A DNA stretch of 33,002 nt from Sulfolobus sp. SCGC AB-777_G06 (GTDB taxonomy: Archaea > Thermoproteota > Thermoprotei_A > Sulfolobales > Sulfolobaceae): positions 1 through 33,002 of the forward strand of contig QEFN01000007.1 of assembly GCA_003086555.1 (NCBI GenBank), written 5' to 3'. This document shows positions 18,954 through 25,945 of this stretch, piece after piece. Numbering within the stretch: position 1 is the stretch's first letter; each line of letters starts with the position of its first letter. Below the pieces are notes generated by a model. It saw nothing but the letters and a program-made list of their open reading frames with translations, did not search any database and was not told where the DNA came from. The position numbers and the translations under genes are program-made.

Positions 18954-20099
18954 CTAACGAGTCTTGATGAGTTCAGGACCACCACTGAAGTATTTTCTTG
19001 CTATTTCAAGAAAAGGATCAATCGTTCCCTTTAACGATAACCAGTACAAGCTTGTAAAGGATCTCTTAGCCGAGTGGAATATACTAGAAGGACCTAAAGC
19101 CCTGCTTTTATTATAGTTCATATAGACAAAGTAACCATTACTGTAGCCTCCATACACTGCACACATCGCACTACCGTCAAACTTAATCTTACCAAAACCC
19201 ATAATATCATTATATATGCTTTGAGCGACGTGGATTGCACCGTAATGGGCTATTGCTCCCGTCTTAGGAGGTAACATAATGTTCGTCACATCTCCTACAG
19301 CATAAATATTATCAAAGCCATTCACCTTAAGAGTCTCCTTATCTACGGGGATAAAGCCCGTAGAGTCTACTAAGTTACTAAATTCCTCCGCTACGTATAT
19401 AGGAGTATCAATTAAGGCTAAATCGTAGCTTATCTTTTGTCCGTCATCAGTTTGAATTACTTTATCTGAAACATTCACTGTCGATATCTTTGCTCCCCTT
19501 ATAATCTCTATTCCCAGTTCTTTACTCCTCTCGGCTAACTTCGAAGCCATTGGTTTTTGCAGTTCTGGAGGTTGTGCCACTGGATTAATAAAAGTAATTT
19601 TTGCTTCGGGGAACTTCTGTTTGAGTAAGAATGCCAACTCAAAGGGTGCGGCTGGACATTTGATAATACCGTAGTATCCGATAACAATCTTTTTACCCGA
19701 GAAGGAGTCTATCATTTGCCTTAATTTTAAGGCATCCTCTTCGCTGTGCCAACTAGGTAATGCACCTTTCTTATTTTTAACCCCCGGGGAAAGAACTAAA
19801 TAATCGAACTCTATTTCCTTACCCTTCTCAGTAACGACCTTTCCAGTTTCAGGGGAGACTTTTGCAGCTTTGTCTTTAACTATTTTAACTCTCTTATCTA
19901 GAAGACTACTAACCTCTCTTTTTATGCTTTCAATCCTTTCGTGACCGACTACAAAGTCCACAATACCGGGCTGATAAAGACTATAATCTGAAGGTTCTAT
20001 TACCGTAATTTCAACTTTATCCCCTAGTTTTTTTGCCAACTCGTTTGCAACTACAGAACCAGCATTTCCGGCTCCTACAATTACGACTCTTTTTTGCAT
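18954..20099 (-). CDS. SQR-like FAD-dependent oxidoreductase
   Basis: The 381-residue flavoprotein has a dinucleotide motif GAGNAG (9-14), an ATG/NAD-type segment YLVLSPG near 100-106 and the second FAD motif IYAVGDVT (265-272). KCPAAPFELAF (Cys148) is typical of sulfide:quinone oxidoreductases and flavocytochrome-c-like relatives, and a second Cys is at 313. The third Cys usual in canonical SQR (before the CPAAP motif) is absent. It would oxidise sulfide or a related sulfur compound and pass electrons to quinone at the membrane, or be a related NADH-type enzyme. It is likely leaderless from a TATA box at 20122-20130 and divergent from a PadR regulator. Confidence 0.75.
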   Translation of the reverse strand: MQKRVVIVGAGNAGSVVANELAKKLGDKVEITVIEPSDYSLYQPGIVDFVVGHERIESIKREVSSLLDKRVKIVKDKAAKVSPETGKVVTEKGKEIEFDYLVLSPGVKNKKGALPSWHSEEDALKLRQMIDSFSGKKIVIGYYGIIKCPAAPFELAFLLKQKFPEAKITFINPVAQPPELQKPMASKLAERSKELGIEIIRGAKISTVNVSDKVIQTDDGQKISYDLALIDTPIYVAEEFSNLVDSTGFIPVDKETLKVNGFDNIYAVGDVTNIMLPPKTGAIAHYGAIHVAQSIYNDIMGFGKIKFDGSAMCAVYGGYSNGYFVYMNYNKSRALGPSSIFHSAKRSFTSLYWLSLKGTIDPFLEIARKYFSGGPELIKTR

Positions 20100-20108
20100 A
20101 TTTTATAA

Positions 20109-20116
20109 ATCATGAT
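20109..20116. promoter_or_regulatory. Palindrome ATCATGAT in the SQR-like promoter
   Basis: A perfect 8-bp palindrome lies between the TATA box (20122-20130) and start codon (20099) of the SQR-like gene, just where transcription should begin. It could be an operator for the divergent PadR protein, but an 8-bp palindrome in A+T-rich DNA may occur by chance. Confidence 0.25.
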
Positions 20117-20121
20117 AATTT

Positions 20122-20130
20122 GATTTAAAG
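20122..20130 (-). promoter_or_regulatory. TATA box for the SQR-like gene
   Basis: The minus strand reads CTTTAAATC centred about 27 bases upstream of the ATG at 20099, as expected for a leaderless transcript. Confidence 0.6.
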
Positions 20131-20170
20131 TTTTTTTACAAAAACTAAGAATTAGGGTATGCCTAAAATT

Positions 20171-20182
20171 ATTTTTAATTTA
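20171..20182 (+). promoter_or_regulatory. TATA box for the PadR gene
   Basis: The A+T block ATTTTTAATTTA is centred about 27 bases upstream of the ATG at 20204. No Shine-Dalgarno motif is seen, so the mRNA is probably leaderless. Confidence 0.55.
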
Positions 20183-20203
20183 TCAGGGAATAAGTAATAG
20201 CGT

Positions 20204-20650
20204 ATGAAAAGAGTAACGATAGAGCGTATGAAAAGAGGGGCATTACGATTTATGGTTCTTTCATCCCTCACTGAAAAACCCATGTATGTTTATGAAATTA
20301 TAAAAAGCATAGAAGGGAAGACAAACGGTATATATAAGCCAAGCCCTGGCTCTATTTATCCAGTCCTGAGAACTTTGATCAAACAAAATTTAGTTAAAGT
20401 AGAAGAGAGAGAAGGAAAAAAGATATATATCTTAACAGAAGAAGGAAGGAAAAAATTCGAGGAGATGAAAGCTGAAAAAGGATTACTAGCAGACGATAAT
20501 CCTATGAAGAGGAAAATCTTGGACTCACTATTTGAAATAGGTTTTATCCTATACAAACACAGAAAAAAACTAGACGAGAAAAAAATGCAACAAGTTATCG
20601 AGATCTTGGAGAAATGTAAACAAAACGTGGACGACCTTTTTAAGGACTGA
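20204..20650 (+). CDS. PadR-family transcriptional regulator
   Basis: The 148-residue protein has the PadR winged-helix domain at about residues 10-90: YVYEIIKSIE, the SPGSIYPVLRTLIKQ recognition-helix region and the KKIYILTEEGRKKF wing. A helical C-terminal part (about 95-148) probably forms the dimer interface. PadR proteins bind DNA as dimers and respond to small ligands or stress. The divergent arrangement with the SQR-like gene suggests control of that gene or of itself, as an inference from position. Its 3' end overlaps the convergent ThiN-type gene by 11 bases. Confidence 0.88.
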   Translation: MKRVTIERMKRGALRFMVLSSLTEKPMYVYEIIKSIEGKTNGIYKPSPGSIYPVLRTLIKQNLVKVEEREGKKIYILTEEGRKKFEEMKAEKGLLADDNPMKRKILDSLFEIGFILYKHRKKLDEKKMQQVIEILEKCKQNVDDLFKD

Positions 20651-21194
20651 GAAAGTCCAAAAGCTTCAGGCTCTTCTCAGCTACTATCACTGGGTCTTTA
20701 TCAATAACATATATTGTGGGCTCCTTTCCTAAGTCTCCTAAGTCAACGATATACTGAGGGATTTTTCTGAACTTCTTGTAAGCCATTTCTACCATGAAGT
20801 TCATAGTGTGATGCTCCATTTTTCTACTTTCTTCGGGCTCTTGTTTTCTATCAAAAATATAGGTATCATCTTGTGGTAAATTCCTCACTATTTCTTCGTA
20901 ATACTTCAAGTTTATTGCACTCCTTTTTTCTTCCTCATGTTTCATAGCCGTTATTATAACCCTAGCAATGTGATCAGAAGCACCAAATGCCGGAGGTAAA
21001 CAGTATATAACCCTATTAAAAGCTACAGTGAGTCTACCAGGGATCGCAGCTACATCTTCAGTAGTTTTAGCCCCTTTCAAAGCATAACCGAAATTTGTAC
21101 GTATTTCGGGGATTAATAGATAAGACCTTTCGTTATTGGTAAAAATATCTACAGCTTCTTTTAACCTTTTTAAGACCTCCGCTCTTTCATCCAT
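20640..21194 (-). CDS. thiN: Stand-alone ThiN-domain protein (thiamine-phosphate synthase family)
   Basis: The 184-residue protein is a ThiN domain (PF10120 type): LIPEIRTNFGYALKGAK, VAAIPGRLT and FGASDHIARVIITAMK are characteristic. ThiN joins HMP-pyrophosphate and thiazole phosphate to thiamine phosphate; in many archaea it is fused to ThiD, and some versions fused to an HTH act as repressors. Here it stands alone with no DNA-binding domain. The Arg of PGRLT and the His of ASDHIAR, which I recall as needed for synthase activity, are both present. The ATG is at 21194. Confidence 0.75.
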   Translation of the reverse strand: MDERAEVLKRLKEAVDIFTNNERSYLLIPEIRTNFGYALKGAKTTEDVAAIPGRLTVAFNRVIYCLPPAFGASDHIARVIITAMKHEEEKRSAINLKYYEEIVRNLPQDDTYIFDRKQEPEESRKMEHHTMNFMVEMAYKKFRKIPQYIVDLGDLGKEPTIYVIDKDPVIVAEKSLKLLDFLSP

Positions 21195-21235
21195 ACTTAA
21201 ATTTCCATTTGTAAAAATTAAAAATCATCACAAGG

Positions 21236-21283
21236 ATGATGAGAAGACCACCTTTGAACCGTGAAATCTTCTAGTCCACCTGA
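21236..21283 (+). ncRNA. Candidate C/D-box guide sRNA
   Basis: Box C ATGATGA (21236-21242) is perfect and box D CTGA is at 21280-21283. Between them TTGA (21254-21257) fits a degenerate D' and GTGAAAT (21261-21267) a weak C', giving guides of about 11 and 12 nt. The total spacing matches archaeal C/D RNAs. It lies between the ThiN gene and the slipin gene, whose stop codon starts at 21284, directly after box D. The imperfect internal boxes lower certainty. Confidence 0.45.
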
Positions 21284-22063
21284 CTAAGTATTTGGCTTTG
21301 TCTTTAACACCGATAGAGTTGAATATAGTTCTTGACCTGCTGGAACTACGATTACCATATTACCTCTTTGGGAAATATCTGAAAGCATCTCTAAGAACCT
21401 TAATTGTAAAGCTACGGAATTATTCTGATAAAATGTCGAGGCTTCAGATAATATAGATGCCGCTTGTCTCTCTCCTTCACTCAGAATTATCTTAGCCCTT
21501 CTAAGCCTCTCAGCCTTAGCTTGTTCAGCCATAGCCGATAATAGTTCTTGAGATAACCTTATGTCCCTAACAGTCACATTCGTTACTTTTATACCCCATC
21601 CTTCTGTTACTTCATCGAGAATAGCTTGAAGCTTCTTGTTTATTTCTTCCCTCTTACTTAAAATCTCGTCTAGTTCCATCTGTCCTATTATATCCCTTAA
21701 AGAGGTCTGAGATATATTCAAGACAGCGGTTTGATAGTTACTTACAGAGGTTACGGCTTTTAAGGGATCTATTACCTTGTAATACACTACTGCGTCTATT
21801 GTAACCGTAACGTTATCTTTTGTAACTATTGTCTGAGGAGGTACGTCAACGTTAACTATTCTTAAGTCTATTACTATGGGCTTATCAACAAATGGTATTA
21901 GAAATATTACTCCTGGTCCCTTAACTCCTAATACTCTGCCGAGCCTTAATACCACTGCTTTTTGCCATTCGGCAATAACACGAAGAGATAATGTTAAAAG
22001 TATAATAACAATTACTAGCAGGAAGATGACCCCTGTAACATCTCCTATTAATGACGCACTCAT
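21284..22063 (-). CDS. SPFH-domain membrane protein (slipin/stomatin-like)
   Basis: The 259-residue protein has an N-terminal membrane helix (about 10-30), then an SPFH/band-7 domain (about 35-200) with RLGRVLGVKGPGVIFLIPF and DNVTVTIDAVVYYKV. A helical region (AEQAKAERLRRAKIILSEGE, about 195-215) follows, then a hydrophobic C-terminal segment. Slipins form ring-like oligomers on membranes and in archaea are partnered by NfeD proteins and a membrane protease. The NfeD gene lies 1.4 kb away on the other strand. The ATG is at 22063; the gene is just downstream of the thermopsin-like gene, same strand, 16 bases between them. Confidence 0.92.
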   Translation of the reverse strand: MSASLIGDVTGVIFLLVIVIILLTLSLRVIAEWQKAVVLRLGRVLGVKGPGVIFLIPFVDKPIVIDLRIVNVDVPPQTIVTKDNVTVTIDAVVYYKVIDPLKAVTSVSNYQTAVLNISQTSLRDIIGQMELDEILSKREEINKKLQAILDEVTEGWGIKVTNVTVRDIRLSQELLSAMAEQAKAERLRRAKIILSEGERQAASILSEASTFYQNNSVALQLRFLEMLSDISQRGNMVIVVPAGQELYSTLSVLKTKPNT

Positions 22064-22079
22064 ACTCTAAATTATGTAT

Positions 22080-23384
22080 TCAGTGCTTAAATTTTAGTAG
22101 GATAGCCGATATAACAACTCCTATACTGAAAGCTAGAATATAGAGCAACAATATGTAATTTATTGATACTTGTGCGGAATATTTAACTGTATCAGATTTA
22201 TTACCGAAAAATGAAGATATTGCCTTCTTAAAATTATAATGAGTTATGAAGTTAGTCAACTCGTCATAAGTGGATTTTAAGACTGAAGAAAGCGAAGAGA
22301 TATAAGGAACCGAGACATAATAAGTTGAGGCTAAACTAAAGTTACCTGCAAAATATATTACATAAGTACTTGAGTTATAGTTAAACTCTACAACCCCGCT
22401 TGAGTTCGTAATATTTATCCCAACTGTCGTGAGAATTGAAGAGAACGAGAACTTTTCTAACTCTATTTTTTGCCACTCCAGAGGTTTCCCATTATAACTT
22501 AGTTTTACGAAAATTTTGGATCCATTATTTTCAACTTCCAGTTGCGGTTTAACGGGCCATAATACTTTTGCATTACCTTTACCGTAACTTAGTTCTGTAT
22601 AAGGAGCACATATGTCTGTTAAATTTGATGAGGAGTTTATACCAATTGCACTTTCTGCCGTATCGAGACCTACGGAGAACGCTTGAGGAACTATTTCAAG
22701 TTTATTATCTGTCTTATAATATAGTTCCTCTGTGCCATGGACGTACATCTGCACTACACTCCCCCCACCAGGACCTCCAAACACTAGCTCCAGATCGTTC
22801 GGAACTCCCCTGATCGACAAACCCCCTATCTGAAACATACCCCCTATAGGTACACGATAATATATTGACACGTTATTCCCTAAAGCGTACCCGAAGTCTA
22901 AATAAGTTGAGTTAACCGTCATAAAGAGTGTGAGGGAAAAGGGAGTATTAACCTTGAAAGTAGGGCCTAGATAACAGATAACACCTAGTCCTTGATAAGT
23001 AGATACAACCCCACTACTAATATTGGTAGTGAAGGGGCCGCTTAAGTCCCATACATTAACGACAAATGTTACGTCAAAGGTACCATTATTAACTTGATGA
23101 AAGAGAGCAACGTCTTGTGCCCAATACAACCCATCTACCATAGCGTTTAGCTGCAAAGACGCGTTTCCGTTTGTGAAGTATTGTCCGTTAGGGAAATAAC
23201 TACTACCTATATACATCGAGGTGATATTAACAACCCCTACAACTTCATCAGTATAGTATATCGACGTTAAAGGAAAAAATGACATACCAACTGGGTAAGC
23301 TATTTGAGACTGAGAGTGAAATTCTAAAGCTAAGGCCATAGGTGCTATTAGAATAATTATCAAAAATATTGATAAAAGTTTCAC
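22080..23384 (-). CDS. Membrane-anchored thermopsin-like (A5 family) protein
   Basis: The 434-residue protein has a signal peptide (about 1-20, cleavage after a small-residue site near ALAL), a long extracellular part and a C-terminal membrane helix (about 408-430) with a basic tail. The N-terminal half resembles thermopsin, the acid peptidase of Sulfolobales: YPVGMSFF, EVVGVVNITSMY, ASLQLNAMVDGLYWAQDVAL and FVVNVWDLSGPF match the thermopsin pattern. Many N-x-S/T sequons suggest glycosylation. A beta-rich region (about 285-370) precedes the anchor. The start is GTG at 23384. Peptidase activity is not proven by the sequence. It directly precedes the slipin gene, so co-transcription is likely. 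Confidence 0.75.
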   Translation of the reverse strand: MKLLSIFLIIILIAPMALALEFHSQSQIAYPVGMSFFPLTSIYYTDEVVGVVNITSMYIGSSYFPNGQYFTNGNASLQLNAMVDGLYWAQDVALFHQVNNGTFDVTFVVNVWDLSGPFTTNISSGVVSTYQGLGVICYLGPTFKVNTPFSLTLFMTVNSTYLDFGYALGNNVSIYYRVPIGGMFQIGGLSIRGVPNDLELVFGGPGGGSVVQMYVHGTEELYYKTDNKLEIVPQAFSVGLDTAESAIGINSSSNLTDICAPYTELSYGKGNAKVLWPVKPQLEVENNGSKIFVKLSYNGKPLEWQKIELEKFSFSSILTTVGINITNSSGVVEFNYNSSTYVIYFAGNFSLASTYYVSVPYISSLSSVLKSTYDELTNFITHYNFKKAISSFFGNKSDTVKYSAQVSINYILLLYILAFSIGVVISAILLKFKH

Positions 23385-23417
23385 AAACTTATTACTTCCC
23401 TTATTAATTTAAGTATT

Positions 23418-23780
23418 ATGGTAAGCCATATTGCAATACCCATAATTCTCATTCTCGTTGTGATCTTGCTCCTAGTGTTAACGGGACAGTACGCTGATCC
23501 AATCGTCGCAATACCCTCACTAGCGATTGTAGGTTTCATATCTTATAGAATTTTTTACGTAGTTTGGAAGACAAGAGGAAGGAACTTGTATACATATACT
23601 GGTAAGTTAGGTAAAGCATTAGACGATATCTCACCAGGAAAAGAAGGCTATATTTTAATTGAGGGTGAAAGGTGGCTAGCAATATCGGATGAACCAATAT
23701 CAGAGGGGGATGAAGTGATAGTAGTAGGAATGGAGAACTTAAAACTAAGGGTTAAGAAATATACTCGTGTTAGAGCTTGA
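23418..23780 (+). CDS. nfeD: Short NfeD-family membrane protein
   Basis: The 120-residue protein has two membrane helices (about 5-24 and 28-50) and a C-terminal OB-fold-like domain (about 58-118) with GKLGKALDDISPGKEGYILIEGERW, then EGDEVIVVGMENLKLRVK. This is the short NfeD form, lacking the ClpP-like serine protease domain of long NfeD (the STOPP protease). NfeD OB domains bind stomatin-type partners, and a slipin is encoded nearby. The ATG is at 23418, only 33 bases from the start of the divergent thermopsin-like gene. Its end overlaps the next gene by 14 bases. Confidence 0.85.
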   Translation: MVSHIAIPIILILVVILLLVLTGQYADPIVAIPSLAIVGFISYRIFYVVWKTRGRNLYTYTGKLGKALDDISPGKEGYILIEGERWLAISDEPISEGDEVIVVGMENLKLRVKKYTRVRA

Positions 23781-24087
23781 ACTTAATAAAATTCTGAAAT
23801 TACGTTCTTACCCTAATTACCAGATAGAGGAACTGATAGAAACTGACGATAAAGGTGTAGAAAAGAAGATTATGATAATTACCTTCGTCCCTCCTAGTAT
23901 TTCAGACGCGAGCGGTCTCGATAACGTGGATACAGAGCCTAAATACATCGAAATTAGGGGAGAAGTGAATGAAGTTACTAGAAAAGTAAAAATAGTAAAA
24001 GCTGAGATAATTGAGGGAAGTAGGAGGAGAAAACTGGACGAGACTGAACTACAACTTTGGGCGGAATATGTCATTGGAGGTGAGTAG
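23767..24087 (+). CDS. Small conserved-looking protein of unknown function
   Basis: A 106-residue, charged, soluble protein starting at GTG 23767, 14 bases before the nfeD stop, and ending at TAG 24087 inside a GGAGGTGAG stretch. It has no membrane segment, Cys or obvious motif; the pattern suggests alternating beta strands and a C-terminal helix. Tight overlap with nfeD and with the next gene indicates an operon and coupled translation. I do not recognise the family. It is accepted as real because the frame is long, the spacing tight and its stop overlaps a strong Shine-Dalgarno region. Confidence 0.6.
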   Translation: MLELELNKILKLRSYPNYQIEELIETDDKGVEKKIMIITFVPPSISDASGLDNVDTEPKYIEIRGEVNEVTRKVKIVKAEIIEGSRRRKLDETELQLWAEYVIGGE

Positions 24088-24907
24088 AATTCCGTATTTG
24101 TTCGTTTATGGTTCATTAAGATTCGGCTTTGAGCTAAATCATTTTTTAAGAAACTCTAGGTTTGTGGGGTTAGGGTTCGCCGAAGGCTTTAAGATGTACG
24201 ATCTTGGAAATTACCCGGGTGTAGTTAAAGGAGATGGAATAATCCACGGAGAAGTTTATGAGGTCTCCGATGAAACCCTCAGAATACTCGACCAAGTCGA
24301 GGATTTTAACGGAAGTCCTGATGACTTGTATGTAAGGGAGAAAATAAAGGTGTACTTTGATTATAAAAGAAGATACAGTCTAGACAACGTGAACATTTAT
24401 GTTTACAATCAAACTATAGAAGGAAGAGAAGTTATAGAGGATGGCGACTATTCTAAATATGCAGGAATGCCAGTAATATTAAATTATTTTGCATATGCTG
24501 AAAACACCAACGAAGAGATACTTAAACAAAGAGGTGTCACAAAAATTTTCAAAAAGATACCAGCAATAATCCGAGGCTATAAGATAGTATTTAACACACC
24601 TTGTAGATGGGGCTATTGTGCAAATTTGAAGACTGAAGAAAAAGGAAAAGTATGTGGTTATATATACCTCATGTTAGAGAGTGAGCTTAACTCATTAGAT
24701 AAAGCTGAAAAGCACCTCATAAGGTATATGCGAGACGTGGTAAAAGTTGAAGATGAAAACAACAACGTTTACTTTGCTTATACATACTTGTCTCCGTCTG
24801 AAGAAGGAGAATTCGAGCCATCACACGAGTACGTTAATTATATACTGCAAGGAATAAAAAGCGGATGGAAGAATTGTATCAGTAGCGGATTGGAAAAATA
24901 CACGTGA
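24068..24907 (+). CDS. Tandem gamma-glutamylcyclotransferase-fold protein
   Basis: Starting at ATG 24068 the product is 279 residues with two domains. The first (about 1-120) is AIG2/GGCT-like, with LFVYGSLRFG near the N-terminus and HGEVYEVSDETLRILDQVE. The second (about 150-275) has a related FAYAENTNEEIL start, then GYKIVFNTPCRWGYCANL and GYIYLMLESELNSLDKAE. The GGCT fold removes gamma-glutamyl groups as pyroglutamate or acts on related amides. Two copies in one chain are unusual; the substrate is unknown. An in-frame extension to 24011 lies inside the previous gene and is not supported. A GTG at 24080 is an alternative start. Its stop TGA lies inside box C of the sRNA that follows. Confidence 0.78.
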   Translation: MSLEVSRIPYLFVYGSLRFGFELNHFLRNSRFVGLGFAEGFKMYDLGNYPGVVKGDGIIHGEVYEVSDETLRILDQVEDFNGSPDDLYVREKIKVYFDYKRRYSLDNVNIYVYNQTIEGREVIEDGDYSKYAGMPVILNYFAYAENTNEEILKQRGVTKIFKKIPAIIRGYKIVFNTPCRWGYCANLKTEEKGKVCGYIYLMLESELNSLDKAEKHLIRYMRDVVKVEDENNNVYFAYTYLSPSEEGEFEPSHEYVNYILQGIKSGWKNCISSGLEKYT

Positions 24908-24954
24908 TGACGCCCGCCCTCAAGTGATTGAATGATATGGGAACCCGAGACTGA
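24904..24954 (+). ncRNA. Candidate C/D-box guide sRNA overlapping a gene end
   Basis: Box C GTGATGA (24904-24910) is perfect and contains the TGA stop of the upstream gene. A 13-nt guide (24911-24923) is followed by a degenerate D' GTGA (24924-24927), a 4-base gap, C' ATGATAT (24932-24938, two mismatches), a 12-nt guide (24939-24950) and D CTGA (24951-24954). T-rich sequence follows. The spacing matches archaeal C/D sRNAs and the internal boxes are typical degenerate versions. Targets are not assignable here. Confidence 0.6.
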
Positions 24955-24957
24955 TCA

Positions 24958-24968
24958 TTTTTATTTTA
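24958..24968 (+). promoter_or_regulatory. TATA-like box / T-rich end between two sRNAs
   Basis: The T-rich stretch directly follows box D of the first sRNA and could end it. It also lies about 28 bases upstream of box C of the second sRNA and could act as its TATA box. Confidence 0.4.
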
Positions 24969-24991
24969 GTAAAACTTCATTCTATTTTTCA

Positions 24992-25040
24992 GTGATGAAC
25001 AAACCCCTGCCTGAATAATGATGATCCTGACCGATTCTGA
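24992..25040 (+). ncRNA. C/D-box guide sRNA with four intact boxes
   Basis: C box GTGATGA (24992-24998), 12-nt guide (24999-25010), D' CTGA (25011-25014), a short gap, C' TGATGA (25019-25024), 12-nt guide (25025-25036) and D CTGA (25037-25040). All four boxes match consensus and both guides have the standard length, so a dual-guide 2'-O-methylation RNA is very likely. By the N+5 rule both guides would modify a G opposite positions 25006 and 25032. A TATA-like TTTTATTTTA (24958-24968) lies at the right distance for initiation near box C. It is a few bases from the UbiA stop on the other strand. Confidence 0.85.
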
Positions 25041-25042
25041 TA

Positions 25043-25942
25043 TTAAATTAGCATTACATCAAATATTATACCCAATCCCAGAACCACCGAAGAGTATATG
25101 TTATAATAGAAAGCTTTCCCGAAATTCCCTTTAGCAGCGAGATAATAGGCATATGCCATTATTAGTCCATGTAAAACAGTAGCTACATAGGCTATATATC
25201 CTAGGCCGTAAAAAACGTCCCCAATAAACGCCAAAACTACTGACAATATCTGGTTAAAACCAGCAAAAGGCAGAGCCTTGTTTCCTAAAAGTACAGCAAA
25301 ACTGTGAAGACCCATACTTCTGTCGAATTCCGCATCGGGTATATGATTATATAAATCAAATCCTACAGCCCAGAATATTGCAGATAGAACAAAAAACCAC
25401 GGTACCCCATCTAAGAGTGAGACAATGGAGTGAACGTATAGCCCTAGAGAAGCTACTGCACCGCTGAATATAGCTAACCCTTGAATAGTAGCTAAGTGAT
25501 AGTTTGCGAACGCCGTATATCTCTTCATATAAGGGTATGTCATTACCACTACGGCTACAAGGGGGGAGAACAGGAAGGCGTAAATGTTTACAAAGTAAGC
25601 AGACACGAAAAACCCCAAGAGCGAGAACACAATTAATATTTTAGCTTCCTTGACCGTTATCTTCCCCGTAACTAGAGGCCTTGTCCTAGTTCTCGGATTT
25701 CTAGCATCTATATCACGATCAGCTAAGTTATCATTAGTCATTCCAGCGGTCCTGAGGAAAAATAACGACAGAAAGATCAGGAGTAGTATTGAAAATGGGG
25801 GAATTTTCTTTATTGCTACAAAAGCACCTAAATATGCCATAGGTAAACTGAAAAAGGTTTGTTCTATTCTTAAGAAACGGAAATAAATGTATAACTTACT
25901 TCTACTTTCAGTAGCTCCACCTGGATCCCAGCCGTGAACCAT
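25043..25942 (-). CDS. UbiA-family prenyltransferase
   Basis: The 299-residue membrane protein has about eight helices and the two Asp-rich motifs of UbiA enzymes: NDNLADRDIDARNPRTRTRP (about 70-90) and YNHIPDAEFDR in the second half. UbiA enzymes transfer a polyprenyl chain to an aromatic or other ring. The LRIEQTFFSLPMAYLGA start and RNPRTRTRPL resemble 4-hydroxybenzoate/MqnP-type members, so a role in making the Sulfolobales quinone (caldariellaquinone) is possible, but this is inference. The ATG is at 25942, three bases after the cimA stop, so the two are probably co-transcribed. Haem O synthase and archaeol-ether synthase are less likely fits. Confidence 0.85.
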   Translation of the reverse strand: MVHGWDPGGATESRSKLYIYFRFLRIEQTFFSLPMAYLGAFVAIKKIPPFSILLLIFLSLFFLRTAGMTNDNLADRDIDARNPRTRTRPLVTGKITVKEAKILIVFSLLGFFVSAYFVNIYAFLFSPLVAVVVMTYPYMKRYTAFANYHLATIQGLAIFSGAVASLGLYVHSIVSLLDGVPWFFVLSAIFWAVGFDLYNHIPDAEFDRSMGLHSFAVLLGNKALPFAGFNQILSVVLAFIGDVFYGLGYIAYVATVLHGLIMAYAYYLAAKGNFGKAFYYNIYSSVVLGLGIIFDVMLI

Positions 25943-25945
25943 TTG

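Noticed and set aside
24011..24067. N-terminal extension of the tandem GGCT protein
   Set aside because: It lies within the preceding gene and adds nothing matching the family; GGCT domains begin just before the FVYGSL motif.
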